This document shows positions 1 to 7,073 of a stretch of 64,000 nt of DNA, piece by piece. Numbering within the stretch: position 1 is the first letter of the stretch; every line of letters starts with the position of its first letter. The notes under the pieces were generated by a model, which was given only the letters and a program-made list of their open reading frames with translations, searched no databases and was not told the DNA's origin. The stretch is from Planctomycetota bacterium (GTDB lineage: Bacteria > Planctomycetota > J058 > JAJDCP01): assembly GCA_029260765.1 (NCBI GenBank), contig JAJDCP010000024.1, forward strand, positions 1 to 64,000. The letters are read 5' to 3'. The position numbers and the translations under genes were made by a program.

Positions 1-27
1 TCCCCCGTCGCGCTGTTTCGGCGCCGC

Positions 28-63
28 GGGGGGGGGGGTTAACCCCCGCCCCTACAGGAAGAA
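28..63. repeat. Partial copy of a dispersed GC-rich inverted repeat
   Basis: A G-run, TTAACCCCCGCCCCTACA and then GGAAGAA matches the right half of the inverted repeat at 43507-43589, which reads TAAACCCCTCCCCTACA followed by AGAAGAA. The left half lies beyond the window edge, so this is a truncated view of a second copy. It sits just past the 3' end of the leftward gene at 124-444, as the other copy also sits beyond gene 3' ends. Confidence 0.55.
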
Positions 64-123
64 CCAGCTAACACTCGGCAAGACTTGAGGGTTGATCAAC
101 AGACCCTAGTGGCGCGGCCCCGT

Positions 124-444
124 TCAGAAACTCAAGATGAACACGGCCGCATTGCAGTAGATCTTTTCGCTTTCCCAGACCGCCGTCACCGAGACATCGT
201 TGTCCGGGTCCCAAAGCGTCGAGCTGGAAACATGCATCCCCGCACCGCCTTGCTGGAGGAGGGTGACGTGCACGATGATCTTGGTGTTCTTGAGCTTGAA
301 GGCCTGGACCTCGTCGACAACATCGGCGCGGATGCTCTTCGACCAGCTTCCAACCAGGCTGTCGTCGTAGTCACGGCCTTCGAGGTGGCGCTCGATGGCG
401 TTCTGTATGGATGACTTCAGGGCAGTGGCGTCGATCTCGGGCAT
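124..444 (-). CDS. Tctex-1/DYNLT-like dynein light chain family protein
   Basis: This 106-residue protein looks like a Tctex-1 (dynein light chain type 1) domain over its whole length. Residues 15-45 resemble the N-terminal helical part (NAIERHLEG, then a Y and an SW motif). Residues 58-106 match the beta-rich core: a hydrophobic VHVTLLQQ strand, GAGMHVSS, a WDP turn, a VW strand, and a final YC...ILS strand. Human DYNLT1, as I remember it, has GAGLHTASS, FWD, VRW, MYC and GLS at the same spacings, and a similar total length of about 113. In eukaryotes the family forms homodimers that bind peptides from partner proteins. The start is supported by AGGAGG eight bases upstream, so this is an ordinary bacterial gene. 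It is alone and leftward, divergent from the next gene. Function here is unknown; dimeric adaptor is an inference. Confidence 0.75.
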   Translation of the reverse strand: MPEIDATALKSSIQNAIERHLEGRDYDDSLVGSWSKSIRADVVDEVQAFKLKNTKIIVHVTLLQQGGAGMHVSSSTLWDPDNDVSVTAVWESEKIYCNAAVFILSF

Positions 445-555
445 GATGGCCTCCTGTGGGGATGATGTCGGCAGTGTAGCGTCGCTGAGAGGGCATTGCC
501 ACTCCTCCTAGTGCCGGGCAACCCCGCCCCATTGACCGGAAATGCCGCTTCTGGT

Positions 556-1095
556 ATGGTCGCCGGCCTGTCTGGGGTGGGCCTGCTTTTGGCTAAGACG
601 CAAGCGAGCAACGTCGGCGCGGTAGTGTCACAGATCCTGTCGCGGTTCATGTTCTGGGCCCTGCTCTGGGGGGTCCTGCTCGGCATCATGTACGTGACGG
701 CACGCTACGAGTACGAGAAGGTCGAACCGTACCTCAAGAACATGGAGCCTGAGCTCGAAGGTGGGAACCAGATCTTCTGCGACACCTTTGCCGACTATCA
801 ACCGGGCGATATCCTCTGGCTTGCGGGTGAGAAGAACCCCTTTCCCGCCCGCCTGCTCGCGGTCGCGGGGGACGACGTCTCGATCGAACAGGGGCGGATC
901 TTCATCAACGGCGAGAAGATCCACGAGCTCTACAGCCCGACCATCGACGGCAATGATTCCCTGGCGACACTGCGTGTGCCTGATCTGCACGTGTTCGTTC
1001 TCGGTGACTCGCGGCGTTGGAAGCAAGGTCCCCTGTACGACTGCCGCCTGCTTGGACCTGTCCCGGTCGCCCGCATCATCGGCACAGTCCGCTAA
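556..1095 (+). CDS. Signal peptidase I-fold protein lacking catalytic residues
   Basis: A membrane segment (about residues 31-47, FMFWALLWGV) is followed by the S26 signal peptidase I boxes. Box B, normally SMEPTL, reads NMEPEL (about residue 62), so the nucleophilic Ser is Asn. Box C is PGDIL. Box D, normally YVKRxxGxPGD, reads FPARLLAVAGD, so the general-base Lys is Ala; it is followed by a standard INGEKI strand. Box E is VLGDSR, then YDCRLLGPVP and IIG. The fold is therefore kept while both catalytic residues are lost. The start is uncertain: ATG at 556 is chosen, but a TTG at 496 and a GTG at 625 are also in frame and none has a good ribosome site. It heads the group running to 3387 and stops 21 bases before the TPR gene. 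It is probably an inactive binding or scaffold protein at the membrane. Confidence 0.7.
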   Translation: MVAGLSGVGLLLAKTQASNVGAVVSQILSRFMFWALLWGVLLGIMYVTARYEYEKVEPYLKNMEPELEGGNQIFCDTFADYQPGDILWLAGEKNPFPARLLAVAGDDVSIEQGRIFINGEKIHELYSPTIDGNDSLATLRVPDLHVFVLGDSRRWKQGPLYDCRLLGPVPVARIIGTVR

Positions 1096-1116
1096 GCCCC
1101 AGGTTAGGAGAAAACG

Positions 1117-2457
1117 ATGCGCCTGACCGGCCGAGCCGCAGCGATGTACGCCGTCAGCGTGATCTGCGTGCTGGTCGGGGTGCTGGTGCTCAAAGAGACC
1201 TGGAGCGACTACGCCTATGCGGCGGGGCTGGCCGAGAGTCTGCAAGAATGGACCAAGGGCAAGAACCGCTACACGGCGGCCAGCTTCGAGCTGAGTCAGC
1301 TCAGTCAGTCCTTTCCCGACCAGCCCCTGCCGTTTGAGACGCGGGCCATGATTCTGGTGAGCCGTTCGGAGACCTGGCCCGAAGCGCGCGAGTTGCTGGG
1401 TTTGATCACCGAACGTTGGCCCGAGCGCGGATCCGCTTGGCTCAGTCTCGGCACGCTCGAGTTCCGGGAGGGCAACCTGAAGGCCGCGGGCGAGGCGTTT
1501 GAGAAGGCCGCGGAGCTACTGAGCGAGGCGGCTGAGCCCTTGCTGGGGCAAGCCGCCGTCGCCTGGAATGAGGCAGACCTGCCGCGCACGGCCGCGTTGC
1601 TCGACAAGGCCGAAGACCTGACCTGCGGCTACGAAGGGACGCTGGCGCGCGAGCTGCTGTCGATGCATGTCTCCCTTGCAGAAGACGATTGGGATGGTGC
1701 CGTCGAGCATTGCAAGCGGGCCTTCGCCGTCTCTCCGCAGCGACAAGAGCTGGGACCGGAGTTCTCGTCGTTGCTGATCCGTGGCCTGCTCGATTCCGGA
1801 GCGCGTGACGCGCTGCCTGATCGGATCGCGCTGGTTACGCGCCTGATCGACGAGACCGAGCCCGCCTTGAAGGGCAGCACCGGCAAGAACCGCTGGTTCC
1901 TGAGCGCTGAGCGTTGGCGCCTGTTGATGGCGATCGGCATGGCGTACACCACGCTTGAGAATTGGAAGGAGGCGGCCGACTACGTCGACCTGGCCGTGTC
2001 CGAGGTCGGCCGTGATGCACCGGCCGAGTTGTACTTGACCAAGGGTCTCTCCCTCAGCCGCGTCGTCGAGCTCTTGCCTGACGACGACAGCCGCAGCAAG
2101 CTGGCTCGCGAGGCTGCGCATGCTTTCTTCGAGGCGACCAAGAAGCTGCAGGAGCAGAGTCCGAAACCGGTCGAAAAGCTGATGTTGGCGTTTGGCAACG
2201 CGGCGATCATGCGCGTCAGGGCTGGTGATTATCCCAACGGGTTGAAGGTCTGCAAGGCGCTGAACAGTGCGCTCGATGAGACCGAGCTGGATACTTGGTT
2301 GTTTTTGGTCCAGGCGACCTGCAACGACCACCGCGGCGGGCGCTACCTCGAGACCGCGCAGGAGTACTACAAGCGCGCGCTCGACGCGCACATCGAAGAC
2401 GACGACACCCGCCTGCGCGTGGTCGACCGCGTGCGCGCCATCGACCGGGAGGATTGA
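1117..2457 (+). CDS. Membrane-anchored TPR protein
   Basis: A 446-residue protein with one N-terminal hydrophobic anchor (about residues 8-25, MYAVSVICVLVGVLVL) and a long helical C-terminal part. Tetratricopeptide-like repeats are visible: WPERGSAWLSLGTLEFREGN followed by AAGEAFEKAAE, then AEPLLGQAAVAWNEADLPRTAALLDKAE, and a last repeat near LETAQEYYKRAL. Such repeats usually hold protein partners, here on the outer face of the membrane. The start is supported by TAGGAGAAAACG upstream. It lies between the degenerate signal peptidase and the zinc-ribbon gene, which begins one base after its stop. This suggests co-transcription and possibly a shared membrane complex. No enzymatic motif is visible. 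Confidence 0.75.
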   Translation: MRLTGRAAAMYAVSVICVLVGVLVLKETWSDYAYAAGLAESLQEWTKGKNRYTAASFELSQLSQSFPDQPLPFETRAMILVSRSETWPEARELLGLITERWPERGSAWLSLGTLEFREGNLKAAGEAFEKAAELLSEAAEPLLGQAAVAWNEADLPRTAALLDKAEDLTCGYEGTLARELLSMHVSLAEDDWDGAVEHCKRAFAVSPQRQELGPEFSSLLIRGLLDSGARDALPDRIALVTRLIDETEPALKGSTGKNRWFLSAERWRLLMAIGMAYTTLENWKEAADYVDLAVSEVGRDAPAELYLTKGLSLSRVVELLPDDDSRSKLAREAAHAFFEATKKLQEQSPKPVEKLMLAFGNAAIMRVRAGDYPNGLKVCKALNSALDETELDTWLFLVQATCNDHRGGRYLETAQEYYKRALDAHIEDDDTRLRVVDRVRAIDRED

Positions 2458-2458
2458 T

Positions 2459-2797
2459 ATGCAGTGTCCCCATTGCGGGTCGCCGGCATCGGTGAGCTCC
2501 CGTTTCTGCCAGACCTGCGGCGAGCTTGTGGACCTCGACTTCGACACCGTGCGCAGCTCGATGAAGAAGGACAAGGTCAAGGCCCAGATCCAGATGATGG
2601 AGCAGAAGGCGTTTCTGGTTCTTCAGGCGGCCGTGTTCATCCTGTTGATCACCCTCACCCTGCGTATCCTGGTCCCGCGTCCTCCAGAGATCGACACCCG
2701 CACCTGCCCGTTGATCGAAGGGGAGCTGGTTGCGGACGACGTCCTGCTGCTGCCAGAGCAGCGGCTGGAGGTGCCCTTCGTCGAGGCCGGTGATTGA
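2459..2797 (+). CDS. Zinc-ribbon single-pass membrane protein
   Basis: A 112-residue protein starting with CPHCG and FCQTCGE (CxxC-x12-CxxC), a zinc ribbon typical of the zinc_ribbon_2 type. A charged linker with many Lys follows, then one membrane segment (about residues 51-69, FLVLQAAVFILLITLTL). A short tail of about 40 residues follows. It begins one base after the TPR gene stop and its own stop overlaps the next TTG start by four bases, so the three are an operon. The ribbon is predicted to be cytoplasmic and the tail outside. The function is unknown. A frame extending upstream to 2267 exists but runs through the TPR gene and is not the real start. Confidence 0.65.
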   Translation: MQCPHCGSPASVSSRFCQTCGELVDLDFDTVRSSMKKDKVKAQIQMMEQKAFLVLQAAVFILLITLTLRILVPRPPEIDTRTCPLIEGELVADDVLLLPEQRLEVPFVEAGD

Positions 2798-3387
2798 GCT
2801 CGCCGCTGGGGGCGGAGACGGTGTTCGAAGACCAGCGCTTCGAAGCGCTTGACCTGCGCGATGGCCTGCTGAGCGGCCGTGATTTCGTGGGTTGCAGCTT
2901 CGTCGAATGCGTCTTTGCCGGCGCGAAGCTCGAGAGCTGTGGTTTTGAGGATTGCCATTTCGAGGGGGGCGAGCTGTCCATGCTGCAGCCCCACGGCACG
3001 CGCTTCCACGGTGTGCGCTTCGAAGGCTGTAAGCTCCTCGGCGTCGACTGGCGCCAGGCCAGCACTTTCCAGATCGATGTCAGGTTTGAGCGCTGCCAGC
3101 TGGCCTATGGAATCTTCTCGGGGCTCGATCTGCGGGGCATGAAGATGCACGCCTGCCAGGCCCGTGAAGTCGATTTCAGCGGAGCCCGTCTGAGCGCTGC
3201 CGATTTCTGCGGCAGTGATCTCGAGGGCGCGATGTTCGTGGGCGCGGACCTGACGCAGGCCGACCTCTCGGAGGCGCGCCACTCGTTGCTGCGGCCCAGC
3301 CAGACCAAGCTGCGCAAGACCCGCCTCTCATTGCAGGCGGGTCTGGAGATTCTCAGGGAGCTGGGGGTCCTGGTGCCCGGGATGTAG
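2794..3387 (+). CDS. Pentapeptide-repeat protein
   Basis: A 197-residue protein with many five-residue A(D/N)LxX-type repeats, seen as FVGCSFVECVFAGAKLESCGFEDCHFEGGEL and, later, SGARLSAADFCGSDLEGAMFVGADLTQADLSEA. Such repeats fold as a right-handed quadrilateral beta helix. Some family members mimic DNA and protect gyrase (Qnr, MfpA), but most have no known role. Start is a TTG at 2794 overlapping the previous stop (TTGA), a typical translational coupling. It is the last gene of the rightward group and converges with the lipoprotein gene two bases later. I see nothing that points to gyrase protection in particular. Confidence 0.8.
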   Translation: MSSPLGAETVFEDQRFEALDLRDGLLSGRDFVGCSFVECVFAGAKLESCGFEDCHFEGGELSMLQPHGTRFHGVRFEGCKLLGVDWRQASTFQIDVRFERCQLAYGIFSGLDLRGMKMHACQAREVDFSGARLSAADFCGSDLEGAMFVGADLTQADLSEARHSLLRPSQTKLRKTRLSLQAGLEILRELGVLVPGM

Positions 3388-3389
3388 GC

Positions 3390-4463
3390 CTAGAAGTACT
3401 CGTCGATGGCATCGAGCAGCTTCTGCGCTTTCTCTTGCTCGACCCGCTGGTAGGGGATGATGTCAGGGTACACCGTCATGTCGCCTTCCAGCACGATGTT
3501 CAGGTGTTTGAGGTACAGCTCCCGGTCCTGCATCTTGGTCGCATAGTATTCAGAGATCAGGTTGTGGGTGGCAAAGTAGTGGGGAGCGGCCTCCAGGGAA
3601 GCCTGGAAATGCTCCCAGGCCAGCTCCATATCTCCCCCTGCGATCGAGGGCGCCGCGGAGTAGAAGGCTCCCAGATAGCGGTCTGCAGCGCCGTAGTACC
3701 AGGAGTTGTCGAGCTCACGCACGTGCTGGATCATCTCCCAACCACGGTTTTTGTTGAACAAGATGTACGAGAAGCCTTTCAGCCTGGACCATTTGCTCAG
3801 GCAGATGACCGTCCAATAGACGCCCTCGATGCCTTCTTTACCTATGGTCTTGGCGGCTTCCTCTTCGGCCATGCCTTCGTTGATCGCTTTGCGGAAGCTG
3901 TCGAAGCAGGCCATCGCGCGCTCTGTGTTGTTCAACCCCTTCTGGTACAGCTCGAGCTTGCGCTCGACCTCTTCAGAGTCGTCGGGAATATGTTCGGCCT
4001 GGATGTAGTAGGAGGTCCCCAACTTCCAGAAATTGTCGTAGAGCTCTTTATCGAACGGCAGTTGGGCAGCATCGCGGAGTGCGGTGCGCCGTGCCTCCGA
4101 GCGTGCTGTGAAGGTCACAAGGTCTTCGTCGGCCTTCATGTTGGGCGGACCGAAGCGCGCCTGCTCTTCGACGGCAAGACCCTCATACCACGCCTCGAGC
4201 TGGCTGTTGATGCGTGCCTGCGAAGCTGCCAGCAGCTGTTCGTACAGGCTGCAGAGCTGCTCGAGTTGGTCGACCTTCGTCCAACTGAGGCGAAGGCTTT
4301 CGGCTTCGACCTGCAGTGGCTTGAGGGCTTCGTAGCGGGCGTCGATCGCCTCGGGATCGGGAGGGTAGGGGTCGCCCCAGAGGTCGGTGGTCCAGCCAAA
4401 GTCGCGGCCGCTGCAGCCGCACAACAATATCAAGGAGGCAGCGAGTGCCAGATGCTTGTGCAT
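3390..4463 (-). CDS. Lipoprotein with helical repeats, function unknown
   Basis: A 357-residue protein with a clear lipoprotein signal peptide: MHKHLALAASLILLCGC, lipobox LLCGC, Cys at residue 17. The mature part is rich in Glu, Leu and aromatic residues and looks all-helical, probably TPR-like (for example SYYIQAEHIPDDSEEVERKLELYQKGLNN and ELAWEHFQASLEAAPHYFATHNLISEYYATKMQDRELYLKHL region). No catalytic motif is recognised. It is a single leftward gene, convergent with the pentapeptide-repeat gene and divergent from the small membrane-protein gene at 4635. It may be an outer-membrane lipoprotein acting as a scaffold, by inference. Confidence 0.65.
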   Translation of the reverse strand: MHKHLALAASLILLCGCSGRDFGWTTDLWGDPYPPDPEAIDARYEALKPLQVEAESLRLSWTKVDQLEQLCSLYEQLLAASQARINSQLEAWYEGLAVEEQARFGPPNMKADEDLVTFTARSEARRTALRDAAQLPFDKELYDNFWKLGTSYYIQAEHIPDDSEEVERKLELYQKGLNNTERAMACFDSFRKAINEGMAEEEAAKTIGKEGIEGVYWTVICLSKWSRLKGFSYILFNKNRGWEMIQHVRELDNSWYYGAADRYLGAFYSAAPSIAGGDMELAWEHFQASLEAAPHYFATHNLISEYYATKMQDRELYLKHLNIVLEGDMTVYPDIIPYQRVEQEKAQKLLDAIDEYF

Positions 4464-4634
4464 GGGATTCCTACTATTGAGCCCGGAAAGGGATGTGCCT
4501 ACAGGTTACGAGTCTGCACGCTTGTGCGCCAGGGATGCGTGCGCGCGGCCCTCGATCTGCGGGCCCGGGCGCAGATGTCGAATTGCGCGCGTCGCCCAGG
4601 TATGGTGTCTTGGGAATCCGTCGGAGGAATGCGC

Positions 4635-5084
4635 GTGCACTTTGCATTCATAGCCATCCTGCTCGGAGTGGGCAGTTTCTTCTTTGTCGCGGCGTTGTTT
4701 GCTCGGCTGATCTACCTGTACGCCAGCCTGGGCTTGCAGCGGTTTGGGGTGCGGGCCCGTCCAGTGCAGCTTGCAGGCGGTGCGGTCGGCTGCGGATTGG
4801 TCTTGAGCGTGCTGGCCATCTACAAAGCGGAGACAGCCACGCTAGCGACGGTTGATACCTACAACATGCTCTCGTTGCTGGGGGTGTTCGTGGTCTTGAG
4901 CTCGGTGGTCAGTCTGTTTCTGCTGCTGGGAGCGCCGGGGAAGCGCAAACGCCGCAAGAAAAAGCGGTCCGATCCCCGTGAGGTGCACGCCTTCCCCTGG
5001 CAACAGCAGCTGGCGTTGCTTGGCCTCATGCTCGCGGGAGCGAGCGTCAACGGCCTGGTCGCCTGGATTCTGCTGGCCGGATGA
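4635..5084 (+). CDS. Small multi-pass membrane protein
   Basis: A 149-residue protein with about four membrane helices (approximately residues 2-28, 46-62, 78-98 and 129-148) and a very basic cytoplasmic loop KRKRRKKKR before the last helix. The GTG at 4635 is chosen because GGAGG lies seven bases upstream; the ATG at 4629 would overlap that site. The frame stays open far upstream (to 3435), but that stretch lies antisense to the lipoprotein gene and is not believed coding. Not recognised; no family motif seen. It converges with the metallopeptidase gene. Confidence 0.5.
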   Translation: MHFAFIAILLGVGSFFFVAALFARLIYLYASLGLQRFGVRARPVQLAGGAVGCGLVLSVLAIYKAETATLATVDTYNMLSLLGVFVVLSSVVSLFLLLGAPGKRKRRKKKRSDPREVHAFPWQQQLALLGLMLAGASVNGLVAWILLAG

Positions 5085-5142
5085 AGCCCACACAGAGCGG
5101 AGATCCCGCCGTAGCGGCGCTCCATGAGCGTCGCAGGGCCCA

Positions 5143-5967
5143 CTAGTCCGGCAGCAGCTCGTGCTTGCGACGGCGTCGGAAGCGTTCGACCAGCCAGGCG
5201 ACGATCACCAGCAAGCCCAGCAACCCGTACACCCCCAGCTCGTTGAGCTGATCCCAGAAGAACGAGTAGTTTTGGGCCTCGCCTTGCTCCCAACTCCGCT
5301 GCAGCCCTTGCAGCGGCTGCCCGCAGCTCTCCTGGACCGCGCTGTCGAAGTCGGCGCCGTTGCGCACGCTGGCGAGGATACCCTGCAAACCTTCCCCCTG
5401 GGTGTCCAGGTAGCGGCAAAAGGCCAGAGCTTGGAGGTAGGCGGTCTGGGCACGCTCGGCGTGGCTGGGAAAATCATCGCGCAAGACATGCCACTCGCGC
5501 AGCAATCCCTGCTCGGCCCAGCGTTGCAGCGAGCGTTGCTCAGCGTCACTAAGCATCCGCCGCGAGGCGATCTCTGCGAGGCCCTCATCGAACCAGCGCG
5601 GGACGGCCAGGCCGCCCAGCCCCAGGTGCACCAGCTCATGCGCCAGCACATCCAACATGCTGCGGCCATGGGTCTGATCGCTCGGATCGACCGACAGAAT
5701 GATGCGGTTCTGTGCGGGCAGGGCCACCGCCCGGGACCACTCAGGCGGCGGCCTGCCCGAATACCGCTGCACCTGCTGGGAATAGATCCGGCGCGTGCCG
5801 GCCAGAATCAGCTGCGACGCGTCGAGCTCGAAGCCCCATTGCAGCGCAAGGCGCGTCCGGCATGCCTGCAGGCCACTCTCTCCGACCGCCTGCATCGAAG
5901 GGTCCGGAGGCACGCAGGTGACGGTCGCAAGGAGTAGCAGGCACGCGAGCATCGGGAGTCCACACAT
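5143..5967 (-). CDS. Membrane-anchored gluzincin metallopeptidase (peptidase MA-like)
   Basis: A 274-residue protein with an N-terminal signal sequence (MLACLLLLATVTC) and a C-terminal membrane helix (about residues 244-262) followed by the basic stop-transfer RFRRRRK. The zinc-binding HELVHLG motif is near residue 114 and the third ligand lies in WFDEGLAE about 18 residues later, the HExxH...E spacing of the peptidase_MA/M48-like gluzincins. The catalytic domain is therefore probably outside the cytoplasm, tethered by its tail. Substrate is unknown. A second in-frame ATG at 5952 is an equally possible start. It stands alone, upstream of and in the same direction as nothing obvious, and converges with the small membrane gene. 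Confidence 0.7.
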   Translation of the reverse strand: MCGLPMLACLLLLATVTCVPPDPSMQAVGESGLQACRTRLALQWGFELDASQLILAGTRRIYSQQVQRYSGRPPPEWSRAVALPAQNRIILSVDPSDQTHGRSMLDVLAHELVHLGLGGLAVPRWFDEGLAEIASRRMLSDAEQRSLQRWAEQGLLREWHVLRDDFPSHAERAQTAYLQALAFCRYLDTQGEGLQGILASVRNGADFDSAVQESCGQPLQGLQRSWEQGEAQNYSFFWDQLNELGVYGLLGLLVIVAWLVERFRRRRKHELLPD

Positions 5968-6017
5968 ACAGACAGCGGGCTAGAGAGCCCGCTGTTCATG
6001 GCACGGATGCGTGCAGA

Positions 6018-7073
6018 TCAGAGATCGGACATGGCGGCCACCAGGCAGCCCTTGGCGACACTCATCAAGGGATCTTCTGCTCGGCGCACGTGCTTGATGT
6101 CGATGGGGAACTGGATCTTCTCCAACTCGTCCCGCACCACCTCTTCAAAACCACCGATCATAGAAGTTCCGCCAGCGAAGACGATCTCGACCGGTTCGGG
6201 GAAGCTCGGCATGTGATCAGAGGACTCAAAGCGCTTCTTGATGTTGATCAAGGTGTACTTGATCAGCTCACGGTAGTAGATCTCGACGGCCTTCTCCTCG
6301 CGACCATGTGGATTGCGCAGGTCGACACCTTTTTCCTTGATGGCGGTTGCCTTCGAGGCCTTGATGCCCAGAGCGTTGGCGACATTGCGGTCGACCCAGT
6401 CGCCACCGCGGCTGGTCGAGAAGGTCAACGCTTTGACGGCCTTGTAGGCCACGCAGACGTTGTGCATACCACCGCCACAGGAGATGCCGATGCCCGAGAA
6501 GTCTTCGTCGGCAAGCTCAGCCAGCACGATCGCGAAACCTTCCTCAAGGCTCTTCGCGGTGTAGCCCAGCTTCGACAGCAAGCCTTCGAACACGCCCTTG
6601 TGGTAGATGACATTCATGTCGAAGTCGATCGGGTTCGCGGGAACCGAGAAGTAGCAGAGCTCACCCTCAACCTGAGGCGGACCGAGCAGCTTTTCGATCA
6701 ACAGCTTCTCGATGCCCAGGGCGTCCACTTCCTTCGGAGAGATCATGCCGTCTTTCATCGGGCGGCGGGTCTCGCGGTTGAAGATGTTCGCCAGCTCGAA
6801 GGCCGGGTCACCGATCACGACCATGCGGCCGTTCAGCACGACGTACTGCACACCAAGCTTGGTCAGCATGTTGCGGGTGAAGTCGTCCTGTTCGATATCG
6901 ATGAAGGCGTTGCGCTGACTCTTGATGGTCAGGTTGCCTTCTTTGTCCTGCACAGCGCTGACAAGGTTGGCAGTACCGACGTCCAGGCCCTTGCCCAATT
7001 CGAGCTCGGGTTGGCGGAAGGACGCACGGCTGCCCTGTGCCTGGATGGTGATGTCGGCCCTTTTTTCGGTCAT
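6018..7073 (-). CDS. MreB-like actin-family ATPase
   Basis: A 351-residue actin-fold protein. Phosphate-1 is seen as GLDVGTAN (residues 29-36). RRPMKDG at 103-109 matches the IRPMKDG motif of MreB. Phosphate-2 is CGGGMHN (199-205), with Gly-rich turn and the connecting GGDWVDRNVANALG helix typical of MreB/ParM-like proteins. The adenosine motif is FAGGTSMIGGF (299-309). It differs from canonical MreB in having about 20 extra N-terminal residues and in motif detail, so it is probably a separate actin-like family. Its start overlaps the coiled-coil gene stop (ATGA), which makes a two-gene operon likely. Predicted to polymerise with ATP in the cytoplasm; that is inferred from family. Confidence 0.8.
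   Translation of the reverse strand: MTEKRADITIQAQGSRASFRQPELELGKGLDVGTANLVSAVQDKEGNLTIKSQRNAFIDIEQDDFTRNMLTKLGVQYVVLNGRMVVIGDPAFELANIFNRETRRPMKDGMISPKEVDALGIEKLLIEKLLGPPQVEGELCYFSVPANPIDFDMNVIYHKGVFEGLLSKLGYTAKSLEEGFAIVLAELADEDFSGIGISCGGGMHNVCVAYKAVKALTFSTSRGGDWVDRNVANALGIKASKATAIKEKGVDLRNPHGREEKAVEIYYRELIKYTLINIKKRFESSDHMPSFPEPVEIVFAGGTSMIGGFEEVVRDELEKIQFPIDIKHVRRAEDPLMSVAKGCLVAAMSDL

Noticed and set aside
3435..4634. Upstream extension of the small membrane protein gene
   Set aside because: It is antisense to a lipoprotein with a good signal peptide; a GGAGG-led GTG at 4635 gives a sensible start.
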